Positions 8,338 through 15,114 of a stretch of 16,618 nt of DNA are shown here, piece after piece (within the stretch, counting starts at the first letter, position 1; the number at the start of each line of letters is the position of its first letter). The translations under genes and the position numbers were made by a program. The DNA lies in assembly GCA_009926195.1 (NCBI GenBank), contig RFPK01000015.1, positions 1-16,618 of the forward strand, read 5' to 3'. Under the pieces are notes generated by a model, which ran no database searches, was not told the origin of the DNA, and saw only the letters and a list, made by a program, of their open reading frames with translations. The stretch comes from Synechococcaceae bacterium WB4_1_0192. GTDB taxonomy: Bacteria; Cyanobacteriota; Cyanobacteriia; PCC-6307; Cyanobiaceae.

Positions 8338-8833
8338 TTCCCAGCGCAAGCCGCAGCAGATCGGCGATCAGCAGGTTGTCAAGCGAGAGGAAGCCACCAC
8401 CGCATCCCATCAGTACGGCACACATCACCACATACATCGCCGCTTTTTCCCAGCTGGGCGGTTCGCCGGTCCCCATCGGGCCGGCGTAGTCGCCATCGGG
8501 GATCAGGTACGGATCGGGGGCGATGAATGGGAAACCACTGCGCATCTCCAGCAGCATCGCGTAGGCCATGGAGACCAGGATCGCCAGCGCCGCCAGAGGT
8601 GTCAGCAGCCCGATGATCAGGGCGATGCCACCGGCCCACATTGATGCGGCCGAGAGGAAACAGAGCCAGGCCGGCGTCTGCAGCATGCCGGCCCAGGTCC
8701 GCAGGTTGCGCAGCTTCGGCCAGCCGTGGCGGATGAAGCAGACACCCACGAACACTCGAAGCAGTAGCAGTGCTGACTGGGCCAGGTCTGAGGGAGCTGC
8801 GGGTACCAGCAGTTCCACAACAGTGACGTCCAT
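8333..8833 (-). CDS. DoxX-family membrane protein
   Basis: The protein has 166 residues and about four membrane helices (near 20-40, 55-77, 80-98 and 128-150). The helix 1 pattern LLLLRVFVGVCFIRHGWPKL and the following AGG.ALIIGLLTPLAAL segment are typical of DoxX/SURF4-like proteins. Family members occur as small membrane subunits in quinone-linked or redox-stress systems, including the thiosulfate:quinone oxidoreductase DoxD/DoxA group, but most have no proven function. A loop of about 28 residues rich in Pro and Gly (FIAPDPYLIPDGDYAGPMGTGEPPSW) lies before the last helix. It is the last gene of the leftward run, 60 bases after the VOC gene, and may have its own promoter in that gap. A role in membrane redox alongside the neighbouring dehydrogenases is inference. 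Confidence 0.85.
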   Translation of the reverse strand: MDVTVVELLVPAAPSDLAQSALLLLRVFVGVCFIRHGWPKLRNLRTWAGMLQTPAWLCFLSAASMWAGGIALIIGLLTPLAALAILVSMAYAMLLEMRSGFPFIAPDPYLIPDGDYAGPMGTGEPPSWEKAAMYVVMCAVLMGCGGGFLSLDNLLIADLLRLALGI

Positions 8834-8860
8834 CGATTCGACCGGGAGGGCAGTGATTGC

Positions 8861-8889
8861 AAGCTAGGTCGAGAGTCGTGATTCGGCAG
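8861..8889 (-). promoter_or_regulatory. Possible internal promoter for the DoxX gene
   Basis: On the minus strand CTGCCG (plus coordinates 8884-8889) precedes TAGCTT (8861-8866) with a 17-base spacer. The predicted start is about 20 bases upstream of the DoxX ATG at 8833. The -35 match is weak, but the -10 is identical to that of the GMC promoter at 6660. Confidence 0.3.
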
Positions 8890-8893
8890 CGTT

Positions 8894-9916
8894 CTAACGG
8901 CTGTTACTGACCAGCTGCAGGACATGCCCATCCGGGTCACGGATCTGCAGGCCGTATCGGAACCCGAGTTGCTGCGCCTGGCTTTCAGAGAGTTGGAGAG
9001 GCCCTGCGAGCCGAAGGCCGGCGAATGCCTCCACCCGTTCGGCGATTGCATCGAGATCGCTCACCTCCATCCGGATCTGCCAGTGGGCTGCATCGGCGGC
9101 CGACTGATCGGGCGGCAGGGGACGACCACCCGCGGGTTGTTGATAGTTCAGACACTCGATGCCTGGTCCCTGGGGGCAGCGAAGGCTCGTGATGCGCACC
9201 CGGGTGTCGCTCAGTCCATCGAGATGGTCCTGTTCGCTGCCGCTGTTCGTGCCATCCCCGCCGAGCTGGAGACCCAGCAGGTCGCTGTAGAACGCGCGGC
9301 TGCGGGGCGTATCGGCGATGGCGATCGCGCTGTGGTCGATTCCCAGAACTGCAGAGCCCGCCCCGTTGGCCTCACCGCCGATCGCCATGCTCCTGCCCTG
9401 ATGCCAGCGGGCCTCACCCTTGTCCGGCGGGAACTGCAGCAACTCCAGGCAGTGCCCCTCGGGATCGTGGAACTTATAGGCCTGGATTCCTGCGGCGGCC
9501 TGGTTCCAGGCCGGCAGGGTCTGCGGTGCGCGTGAGATCGGCCGCAGGCTGCCGGCGCTCACGGCGGCCTGGATCGGTGCGGCAGCGGCGCCCATCTCGG
9601 CTACCACCAGACAGATGTGCTGGAACCAGAGATCGCAGCTGCGCGAGTCGGTGGGGATCGTTCGGCCTGCCCTCACTCCCGGCCCCGCCTCCAGCACCTG
9701 CATCAGCTCCAGGGTTTCAGCACCGATCTGAAGCTGCAGCAATCTGAGGCGGCTGCCTGGCAATCCCACCAGCTCCGCATAGGAGTCACCCTCGATGGTG
9801 ATCTCCTGGACCGGCTGGAATCCCAGATGGCTGCGGTAGAACGTCGCCAGTGCATCGGCACTGCGGCAGCTGAAGCCGATGCTGCGGATCAGAGGATGCT
9901 CGCTGGTTGTGCTCAT
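8894..9916 (-). CDS. Two-domain VOC (glyoxalase/dioxygenase superfamily) protein
   Basis: The ATG at 9916 gives 340 residues. It overlaps the preceding gene's stop as ATGA, and the reading frame further upstream is Arg-rich and out of character, so this start was chosen. Two vicinal-oxygen-chelate modules are visible. The first runs from about residue 8 (IRSIGFSCRSADALATFYRSHLGF) to HDPEGHCLELLQF. The second runs from GIDHSAIAIADTPRSRAFYSDLLGL to IRDPDGHVLQLV. Metal-ligand candidates are uneven: module 1 has Ser/Cys where the first His is expected but keeps Glu (LELMQV), His (FQHICLV) and Glu (LELLQF); module 2 has His (IDHSAI) and His (HWQIRM), but its last position is Gln. One active site shared between modules is possible. 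Substrate unknown. Confidence 0.85.
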   Translation of the reverse strand: MSTTSEHPLIRSIGFSCRSADALATFYRSHLGFQPVQEITIEGDSYAELVGLPGSRLRLLQLQIGAETLELMQVLEAGPGVRAGRTIPTDSRSCDLWFQHICLVVAEMGAAAAPIQAAVSAGSLRPISRAPQTLPAWNQAAAGIQAYKFHDPEGHCLELLQFPPDKGEARWHQGRSMAIGGEANGAGSAVLGIDHSAIAIADTPRSRAFYSDLLGLQLGGDGTNSGSEQDHLDGLSDTRVRITSLRCPQGPGIECLNYQQPAGGRPLPPDQSAADAAHWQIRMEVSDLDAIAERVEAFAGLRLAGPLQLSESQAQQLGFRYGLQIRDPDGHVLQLVSNSR

Positions 9917-10353
9917 GGTCTGGCTTCGCTGCAGAGAGCTGTGAACACGTCGACGCCAGCGGCGGCGATGGCGGCATCCACGTCGGGCGTCATTCCGGAG
10001 ACGCCAATGGCTCCGAGCGGTTGGCCCTGGCATAGCAAGGGCACCCCGCCGCCCATGGCGGCCACCGGTTGGCTGAGCAGCATCGCCAGCTGCAGCAGCG
10101 CTGCTCGCTCGCCGTTGATCGCTCGCTCCTGATCGGCACTGGGCCTGCCGGTGAGGGCCGCCATGCGCGCCTTGGCTGCGGCCACCTCTGCACTGGCGGC
10201 ATTGGCGCCATCGAGCCGCACCAGGCGCAGTAGATGACCGCCTCCATCGCAGAGGGCGATGGTTACGGCGGCACTGCGCAACTGTGCCTCGGCTGCCGCT
10301 CCAGCGACGATCCGCTCCGTATCGGCGCCATCGAGTTGGTATGTGGGTTGCAT
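9913..10353 (-). CDS. GlcG/HbpS-like heme-binding-domain protein
   Basis: This 146-residue protein matches the GlcG/HbpS domain family (PF03928 type). The pattern includes AVTIALCDGGGHLLRLVRLDGANAAS, AAAKARMAAL, QPVAAMGGGVPLL and the closing GAIGVSGMTPDVDAAIAAAGVD. Family members bind heme or related ligands, or sit in glycolate, propanediol and dehydrogenase operons with no defined catalytic role. The start is clear: GGAG is placed directly after the stop of the preceding Nif11 gene and three bases before the ATG. The stop overlaps the VOC start by ATGA, so translation of the two is probably coupled. There is no signal peptide, so it is likely cytoplasmic, unlike secreted HbpS. Confidence 0.85.
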   Translation of the reverse strand: MQPTYQLDGADTERIVAGAAAEAQLRSAAVTIALCDGGGHLLRLVRLDGANAASAEVAAAKARMAALTGRPSADQERAINGERAALLQLAMLLSQPVAAMGGGVPLLCQGQPLGAIGVSGMTPDVDAAIAAAGVDVFTALCSEARP

Positions 10354-10360
10354 TGTCTCC

Positions 10361-10618
10361 TCAAACCCAGACGATCCGCATCAGCCAGAGGTGGCCCTTC
10401 AGTTCCACGCCTGCGGCGATTGGCTCCAGGTCTTCCGGCGGGAGCCGAAGCGTTGCCTCCGCCTGATGCTTCACCAGGTCGGCGCCGCTGAAGGCGTAGC
10501 CCATGCTGGTACCGAGCTCGGCGATGGCATTGAGATTGGTGCAGGCACTGACGCGCTTGAGCAGGTCAGGATCGCCCTTGACGGTCTGCAGGAAGCTCTC
10601 GAGCTGGGGATTGGCCAT
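10361..10618 (-). CDS. Nif11-domain small protein (leader-peptide-like)
   Basis: The protein has 85 residues from the ATG at 10618. The first ~55 residues fit the Nif11 domain: LESFLQTVKGDPDLLKRV, then LNAIAELGTSMGYAFSGADLVKH. In Nif11-derived precursor peptides this domain is the recognition leader, ending at a Gly-Gly or Gly-Ala type site before a core rich in Cys, Ser or Thr. Here PPEDLEPIAAG (60-70) resembles the usual LSDEELEAVAGG end, but the last 15 residues (VELKGHLWLMRIVWV) contain no Cys, Ser or Thr. No lanthipeptide synthetase or other maturation enzyme lies in the window. It is therefore either a degenerate precursor or a Nif11 protein used for something else. It lies 7 bases upstream of the GlcG-like gene. 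No Shine-Dalgarno sequence is evident. Confidence 0.75.
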   Translation of the reverse strand: MANPQLESFLQTVKGDPDLLKRVSACTNLNAIAELGTSMGYAFSGADLVKHQAEATLRLPPEDLEPIAAGVELKGHLWLMRIVWV

Positions 10619-10653
10619 GGCGTTGGTCCAGGTCGGGGTCTGGGCGTGAGCCC

Positions 10654-11409
10654 TCAGGGGAGGGCAGCGCCGCGGGTGTTGGTGAACAGGGCGTAGAGCG
10701 CCGTTGAGGCGCACAGGAACAGGCGGCTGCGGTAGCGGTCGCCGAAGCAGAGGTTGGAGACCTGACGCGGCACCAGCACCTTGCCCAGCAGGGTGCCGTC
10801 CGGTGCGAGCACATGAACGCCGTCAGCGGCACCACACCAGAGGTTGCCGTGTTCATCGACGCGGAAGCCATCGGCCCAGCCCGGTGTGATCGCGTGGAAG
10901 ATCTCACCGCCGCTCAGGCTGCGGCCATCGCGGCTCAGCTGGCGGGCGGCGCCGGCACATCCGGACCCAGCTGCACCAGCATCAGCACCGCTGGTTGATC
11001 GCCGACGGTCCAGGAGCGATGACCGCGGCGTTCATCGCGTTCACGGGTGTTCATTGAGTCGCCGGCCGCCGGCCTCTTGCACCAGGGTGGTGATGGTGCC
11101 GTCGTGCTCATGACGCGTCAGGCAGCGGGTGCGGTGGTGGCACTGGATCAGTCGGCCCTGCAGGTCGCGGGCCTGGCCGTTGGCGAAATCGGATGGCTCC
11201 AGGAAGGTGCTGATGCCGTGCCGTTCACTCCAGCGCAGGGTGCGGTTGCTGGGAATGTCGTTGAACAGCAGGCACTGGTGGTCGCCGAACCAGACCGGTC
11301 CTTCCAGCCAGCGGAACCCGTCCGCCAGCAGTTCCAGCTCGGCATTGAACAGCACCAGATCCGCGAAGCGCGGGTCGTGGCTTTCGAGGAAGTTTGGGAG
11401 CGGTGCCAT
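10654..11409 (-). pseudogene. SMP-30/gluconolactonase family gene, internally deleted and frame-disrupted
   Basis: The 5' part (from the ATG at 11409) encodes 122 residues of a normal SMP-30 N-terminus, including the metal-binding Glu in LEGPVWFGDHQ and ending GGRRLNEHP-stop at 11041. In intact relatives RLN continues into SPNDVVV. The 3' part, from about 10950 to the stop at 10654, is a good C-terminus: GGEIFHAITPGWADGFRVDEHGNLW, then VSNLCFGDRYRSRLFLCAS to the end. Both parts lie in the same frame but are separated by two in-frame stops and by unrelated sequence. About 40 residues carrying the family's SPND and PNGL metal-binding loops are missing. The damage looks like deletion plus local rearrangement. 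An intact enzyme would open sugar lactones such as gluconolactone. Sequencing error is unlikely to explain missing sequence, though it cannot be excluded for the stops. Confidence 0.72.
11016..11038. repeat. Short inverted repeat at the SMP-30 break point
   Basis: GCGATGA (11016-11022) and TCATCGC (11032-11038) are exact reverse complements around a nine-base loop containing the palindrome CCGCGG. The hairpin lies just past the first in-frame stop of the SMP-30 gene, where homologous coding stops. It could be a footprint of the rearrangement, but short repeats are common in GC-rich DNA. Confidence 0.4.
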
Positions 11410-11415
11410 CGCTCT

Positions 11416-11877
11416 TCAGGAGAAATAGCCCGGTGGCGCCTGCATCCAGGCATCATCATTGCGCTGCACGATCAACTGCAGGCAGGGTTCATCCCCAACC
11501 TGGCCGGAGAGATGCCCCCAGCGGCCATCGCTGAGCTTGCGACAGTGCTGATCTCCGCCAAAACTGAACTCCCCTGGGCCGAAGATGTGGCGTTCACCGT
11601 CCATGCTCTCCACGAACCAGGAGCCGCTGAGCACGAAAATCCACTTGGGCACGCGATTCTCATGCCATTCCCCCAGCCAGCCCACCGGCAGCAGGGTCAG
11701 AAGACTGTTGCCTTCCTCCATCAAGGGCGCACTCCACTGGGGGGCGACCCCAGGATTGAGGGGGGATGAGACAAGGTCCTTGAACCGGCAAAGGGTCTGA
11801 CGGCTGATGCCATCAGCGCCGGTCCAGAGGTGCCAGTAGGTCTTCGGTTCGGGGGCCACGCGCGAGGGATCGTCCAT
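11416..11877 (-). CDS. Small cupin-domain protein
   Basis: The protein has 153 residues. The region from LLPVGWLGEWHENRVPKWIFVLSGSW to ERHIFGPGEFSFGGDQHC has the two cupin motifs: a His followed by a turn into a Gly-closed strand, then GPGEF with a later His. Metal ligands are reduced compared with the canonical motif: HEN replaces HxH and the usual Glu is not evident, leaving His in GEWHEN and in GGDQHC as the clear candidates. It may be a binding or isomerase-type cupin instead of a metal dioxygenase. It is the first gene of the leftward run, six bases before the SMP-30 start, and faces the divergent control region. No strong ribosome-binding site precedes the ATG at 11877. Substrate unknown. 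Confidence 0.75.
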   Translation of the reverse strand: MDDPSRVAPEPKTYWHLWTGADGISRQTLCRFKDLVSSPLNPGVAPQWSAPLMEEGNSLLTLLPVGWLGEWHENRVPKWIFVLSGSWFVESMDGERHIFGPGEFSFGGDQHCRKLSDGRWGHLSGQVGDEPCLQLIVQRNDDAWMQAPPGYFS

Positions 11878-12074
11878 GGGTCGATGAAGGACAGCGATTC
11901 AGCGTTGTGATCGCAGGCTGGATAGCCCAGCCCGGCCTGGCTTCTCGCATCCGATGGCATCGGAAACCCGTTGGCGGGGGAGTCCTCCATGTCGGGATGT
12001 CGCTGCCATGGGAGCACTCCAGGCTGTCTGCATTCAAGCTAGGCAGGCCAGCTCAGGTGAAGCTGTGTTGTCAT

Positions 12075-12089
12075 GGATCAACGTGATCC
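12075..12089. promoter_or_regulatory. Candidate operator palindrome
   Basis: GGATCA-ACG-TGATCC is a perfect 6+3+6 inverted repeat. It lies about 57 bases before the SDR -35 element and about 34 bases from the possible minus-strand -10, suitable for an activator or a shared regulator of the divergent genes. No regulator gene is in the window, so the binding protein is unknown. Confidence 0.35.
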
Positions 12090-12145
12090 TGGTCGTGAGT
12101 GGCCGATCTCCGTCCGGGTGCGGTCTGCGGGCGTGTTACAGCTGG

Positions 12146-12174
12146 CTGACGATCTTATCGGGTGTCGTTAGTTT
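12146..12174 (+). promoter_or_regulatory. Predicted promoter of the SDR-channel-ClC operon
   Basis: CTGACG (12146-12151) is followed by a 17-base spacer and TAGTTT (12169-12174), fitting TAnnnT. Transcription would start near 12181, giving a 30-base leader. The same -35 hexamer occurs before the NDH-2 gene. Confidence 0.45.
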
Positions 12175-12210
12175 CGGCCTGATTCCCTTCACCGCTCTAG
12201 GCCCCGTGCC

Positions 12211-13017
12211 ATGACCCAGGTCAATCCCTACGCCCTTGAAACCCTTTCCAATTTTCTTAAGGGCAAGGTGATCATCGTCACCGGTGGTAACAGCGGCATC
12301 GGTAAGGCCATTGTCGAGACAGTCGCTCGCCTGGGTGCCCGGGTGGTGATCGACTACCGCTCCCATCCCGAGGCCACCGAGGCGCTCGAGCAGGAGATCG
12401 GTGAGCTCGGCGGCAGCAGCTTCGGGGTGCAGGCGGATGTGGGCAAGCTCGATGATCTGCAGCGCCTGGTGCAGGCGGCCGTGGATCGCTACGGCCGCCT
12501 CGACGTGATGGTGAACAACGCCGGTATCGAGACGCGCACCTCGATCCTCGATACCACCCCTGAGGACTTCGACAAGGTGCTCAACGTCAACCTGCGTGGT
12601 GTGTTCTTCGCCACCCAGTACGCCGCCAAGCAGATGATCACCCAGGGCGGTGGCGGTCGCATCATCAATATCTCCTCGGTGCATGAGGACTGGCCGATGC
12701 CCAACAACACGCCCTATTGCGTGGCCAAGGGCGGCGTGCGCATGCTCACCCGCACCGCCGGCGTCGAGCTGGCCCCGCAGGGGGTCACGATCGTCAATGT
12801 CGGCCCCGGTGCGGTGGCCACGCCGATCAACGACTCGACGATGAACAATCCCGAGCTGCTGGCCAGGCTCAACGCCGCCATCCCCATGGGGCGCATGGCC
12901 CAGCCCGAGGAGATCGCCCGGGTGGTGGCCTTCCTGTGCAGCGACGCCGCCAGTTACATCACCGCAACCAGCATCTTTGCGGACGGCGGCATCATGCAGA
13001 GCAGCCCTGGCCTGTGA
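12211..13017 (+). CDS. Short-chain dehydrogenase, glucose-1-dehydrogenase-like
   Basis: This 268-residue classical SDR has the cofactor motif TGGNSGIG (24-31), NNAG near residue 100, and the catalytic triad Ser156, Tyr169 and Lys173 (YCVAK). VVIDYRSHPEA after strand 2 resembles the NYRS segment of Bacillus-type glucose 1-dehydrogenases, which accept NAD(P), and ISSVHE before the active site is also typical of that group. It would oxidise beta-D-glucose to gluconolactone with NAD(P)+, although SDR substrate specificity cannot be fixed from motifs alone. It lies opposite an operon that once encoded an SMP-30 lactonase, which supports a sugar-oxidation setting. No Shine-Dalgarno sequence is evident. 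Its stop overlaps the next start as GTGA, indicating coupling with the channel-like gene. Confidence 0.88.
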   Translation: MTQVNPYALETLSNFLKGKVIIVTGGNSGIGKAIVETVARLGARVVIDYRSHPEATEALEQEIGELGGSSFGVQADVGKLDDLQRLVQAAVDRYGRLDVMVNNAGIETRTSILDTTPEDFDKVLNVNLRGVFFATQYAAKQMITQGGGGRIINISSVHEDWPMPNNTPYCVAKGGVRMLTRTAGVELAPQGVTIVNVGPGAVATPINDSTMNNPELLARLNAAIPMGRMAQPEEIARVVAFLCSDAASYITATSIFADGGIMQSSPGL

Positions 13018-13739
13018 AGCTGACGCGCCGATCGCTGCAGCAGATCCGTCATCGCCACCTGGGCTATCGGATCACGCTGGTGGTGGAACTCCTGTTGCTG
13101 GCTCTGCTGCCCCTGGCGCAACGGGTGCCCTGGCTGCTGTCCCTGCAGCTCTGCATCCTGGCGATCGTTCTGGTCGGCACCGTCACCCGCTACTCCCCCC
13201 TGCGCTCCACCCGGCCCCTGGTCTACGGCCTGGGTGCGCTGGCTGTGACGCTCGAGTTGATCTGGCATGGCGCCTTGCTCTGGGCGCCGGCTGTCGGGCG
13301 CTGGCTCACCCTGCCCCATGTGGCGGTGTGGGTGCTGTTCCTGCTGGTGGCGGTGGTGCGCAAGGTCAAGACGCTGATCCTTGAGCCGTTCGTCACCATT
13401 TCGGTGGTGCTGGGGGCGGCCTCCGGCTATTTCCTGGTGGGTATTGCCGGCGGTGTTCTGCTGACGGCCCTGTGGGTGCTGCATCCGGCCGGCTTCTCCG
13501 TCAGTGCGCTGCCGCTGCTGTCGCAGGGCGCCGGCCACGGCGTGGACAACACGCTGGCGGTGGCCCCGGCCCTGATGGCATCCGCCTATGGCCTGCTCAC
13601 CACCGTCGGCACCGATGTGCTGGCTCCGCGCGATGTCGGTGCCCAGGTTCTGGCCTATGCGATCACGATTGCCGGTCAGCTGTACGTGGCGATCCTGATC
13701 GCCCTGATCCTCGGGCGGGTGCATCGGCGTCTGCTCTGA
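13014..13739 (+). CDS. Potassium-channel-like membrane protein with degenerate selectivity filter
   Basis: The GTG at 13014 overlaps the SDR stop and gives 241 residues; the open frame further upstream is only a shadow of the SDR gene. There are about four hydrophobic segments between residues 18 and 155, then a pore-like loop and a final helix. The C-terminal part, LMASAYGLLTTVGTDVLAPRDVGAQVLAYAITIAGQLYVAILIALILG, follows the plan of the bacterial ion-channel domain (PF07885 type), where TTVGYGD is followed by a helix containing GQLY. Here the filter is T196-T-V-G-T-D-V202, so the Tyr and the second Gly are lost. Potassium selectivity is therefore doubtful. It may pass other ions, be non-conducting, or serve a sensory or structural role. 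It shares an operon with the ClC gene. Confidence 0.7.
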   Translation: MKLTRRSLQQIRHRHLGYRITLVVELLLLALLPLAQRVPWLLSLQLCILAIVLVGTVTRYSPLRSTRPLVYGLGALAVTLELIWHGALLWAPAVGRWLTLPHVAVWVLFLLVAVVRKVKTLILEPFVTISVVLGAASGYFLVGIAGGVLLTALWVLHPAGFSVSALPLLSQGAGHGVDNTLAVAPALMASAYGLLTTVGTDVLAPRDVGAQVLAYAITIAGQLYVAILIALILGRVHRRLL

Positions 13740-13779
13740 ATGGAGCGCTCTGGCAATCGCCGCATCTGGCCGCGCCATC

Positions 13780-15114
13780 ATGGGGCGATTCGCTGAACTG
13801 GTGGCGCTGCCGATGGCTCGCGAGCGGATCTCTGCCCTGCTGCGCCAGCTGCTCCAGCTGGCGGTTCTCGGTCTTCTGGTCGGCGTGGCCTGCTGGCCGT
13901 TCAACCTGCTCGACCGCTGGCAGGACGCCCTGCTGCATCAGCTGCCCTCCTTCAGTGGCCAGCCCTGGCGTCCTGACACGGTGCTGCTGGCCTGCTCGCC
14001 GCTGCTGGCGGTGCCCCTGCTGCTGGTGCTGCAGCGCGGTGTCTGGTCTGCCGGCGCCGGATCGGGCATTCCCCAGACCATGGCCAGCGTCGAGGAGCCC
14101 AGCGAGGCACCGCGACTGCTGGGCCCCTGGCCGACGCTGCAGCGCCTGGGCCTGTGGGCCATCGCCACCCTCAGCCTGCTGCCGCTGGGACGCGAGGGCC
14201 CGGTGGTTCAGGTGGGCGCCGCCGTTGCCCAGGGGCTGCGGCGCCGCTTCCCACGCCTTCTCGCCGATCTCGAACAGGCCGATCTGCTCGCGCTCGCCGC
14301 CGGGGCCGGCCTGGCCGGCGGCTTCGACACACCGCTGATGGGGGTGGTGTTCATGGCCGAGGAGTTCACCGGCCGCTTCGCGGCCAGGTTGATCTGGCCT
14401 GCCCTGGTGATCTGTGGCGTGGCGGCCGCCTTCAGCAACCTCACCGGCCAGCCGGAGTTCGCCCTCGGCACCCTCGGCGTTGAGCCGGTCGAGCTGATGC
14501 AGGTGCTGTGGGCACTGCCGATCGGTGTGCTGGGTGGTCTGCTCGGGGCCGGTTTCGGCCTGCTGCTGCTGGCCTGCACCCGCCGGTTCATCGGCCTGGC
14601 CCGCCGTTGGCCGCTGCCGCTCGGCCTGCTGCTGGGCGCCCTGCTGAGCCTGTTCCTGCTGGTGAGCGGTGGGGCCAGCGGCGGCGATGGCGAAGCGCTG
14701 ATGGGTCAGCTGATCGCCGGCGATCATCCCCACGGGCTGCTGGCCAGCGGCCCCCTAAGCGATCTGCTCACGCTGCTGGTGCGGGTCGTCGGTCCGGCCC
14801 TGGCCCTCGGTGCCGGGATCCCGGGTGGCCTGATCGATCCGGCCTTCAGCTTCGGTGCCCTGTTGGGCCAGGGACTGGGGGCGTTGGTGGGCCTGTCCGG
14901 CCTTGGCCTGGCCCTGGGAATGGTGGCCGGCCTGGCCGGCGCCACCCAGCTGCCGGTGATGACGGTGCTGTTCGCTCTGCGCCTCGCTGGCGATCAGCAG
15001 CTGCTGCCGGGGATGCTGGTGGCGTCGGTGCTGGCGGCCTTCGTCAGCCGGTTGCTGGTGGCGCAGCCGATCTATCACGCCCTGGCGGCGGTGACCCGTT
15101 CATCCGAGCCCTGA
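13780..15114 (+). CDS. ClC-family chloride transporter (probable Cl-/H+ exchanger)
   Basis: The protein has 444 residues and many hydrophobic helices throughout. The anion-pathway motifs appear in order: GSGIPQ with Ser95, GREGPVVQVG with Glu139 as the external gating glutamate, FMAEEF with Glu195 at the place of the internal proton glutamate of bacterial exchangers, GAGIPGGLIDPAFSFG for the GxFxP region, and Tyr432 near the C-terminus as the central tyrosine. Keeping both glutamates favours a 2Cl-/H+ exchanger over a channel. There are no CBS domains. It begins 40 bases after the channel-like gene. Its last 40 bases, including the Tyr432 codon, overlap the 3' end of the opposite-strand NDH-2 gene. 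It may serve chloride or pH balance; the osmotic link is inference. The second in-frame ATG (codon 12) is an alternative start. Confidence 0.92.
   Translation: MGRFAELVALPMARERISALLRQLLQLAVLGLLVGVACWPFNLLDRWQDALLHQLPSFSGQPWRPDTVLLACSPLLAVPLLLVLQRGVWSAGAGSGIPQTMASVEEPSEAPRLLGPWPTLQRLGLWAIATLSLLPLGREGPVVQVGAAVAQGLRRRFPRLLADLEQADLLALAAGAGLAGGFDTPLMGVVFMAEEFTGRFAARLIWPALVICGVAAAFSNLTGQPEFALGTLGVEPVELMQVLWALPIGVLGGLLGAGFGLLLLACTRRFIGLARRWPLPLGLLLGALLSLFLLVSGGASGGDGEALMGQLIAGDHPHGLLASGPLSDLLTLLVRVVGPALALGAGIPGGLIDPAFSFGALLGQGLGALVGLSGLGLALGMVAGLAGATQLPVMTVLFALRLAGDQQLLPGMLVASVLAAFVSRLLVAQPIYHALAAVTRSSEP

Larger units (their letters stand above)
11878..12210. other. 333-bp divergent intergenic region
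   Basis: This region separates the leftward cupin operon from the rightward SDR operon. It holds no convincing gene: short reading frames on both strands lack family features. It contains the SDR promoter (12146-12174), a 15-bp palindrome (12075-12089), a smaller inverted repeat CCGAT-GGC-ATCGG (11951-11963), and a minus-strand TAGCTT (plus 12036-12041) that could be the -10 of the cupin operon. A start there would give a leader of about 150 bases. No good -35 was seen for that element. Confidence 0.6.

Noticed and set aside
9321..9328. HIP1 octamer GCGATCGC as proof of a cyanobacterial origin
   Set aside because: I found only one copy, and about half a copy is expected by chance in GC-rich DNA of this length, so it is not informative.
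9917..10033. Longer N-terminus for the VOC protein starting at 10033
   Set aside because: The extra 39 residues are Arg-rich, lie wholly inside the GlcG-like gene and have no VOC character; the ATG at 9916 gives the typical ATGA coupling.
11951..11963. Inverted repeat CCGAT-GGC-ATCGG as a second operator
   Set aside because: The five-base arms are too short to set apart from chance in this GC-rich region, and its place within the possible leader gives no added support.
11721..12037. Minus-strand reading frames across the cupin 5' end and the intergenic region
   Set aside because: They overlap the better-supported cupin gene in other frames and show Pro/Arg-rich composition with no recognisable domain.
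12717..13013. Upstream extension of the channel-like protein into the SDR gene
   Set aside because: It is a shadow frame of the SDR coding sequence, rich in Arg, His and Gly. The GTG at 13014 gives a compact membrane protein coupled to the SDR stop.
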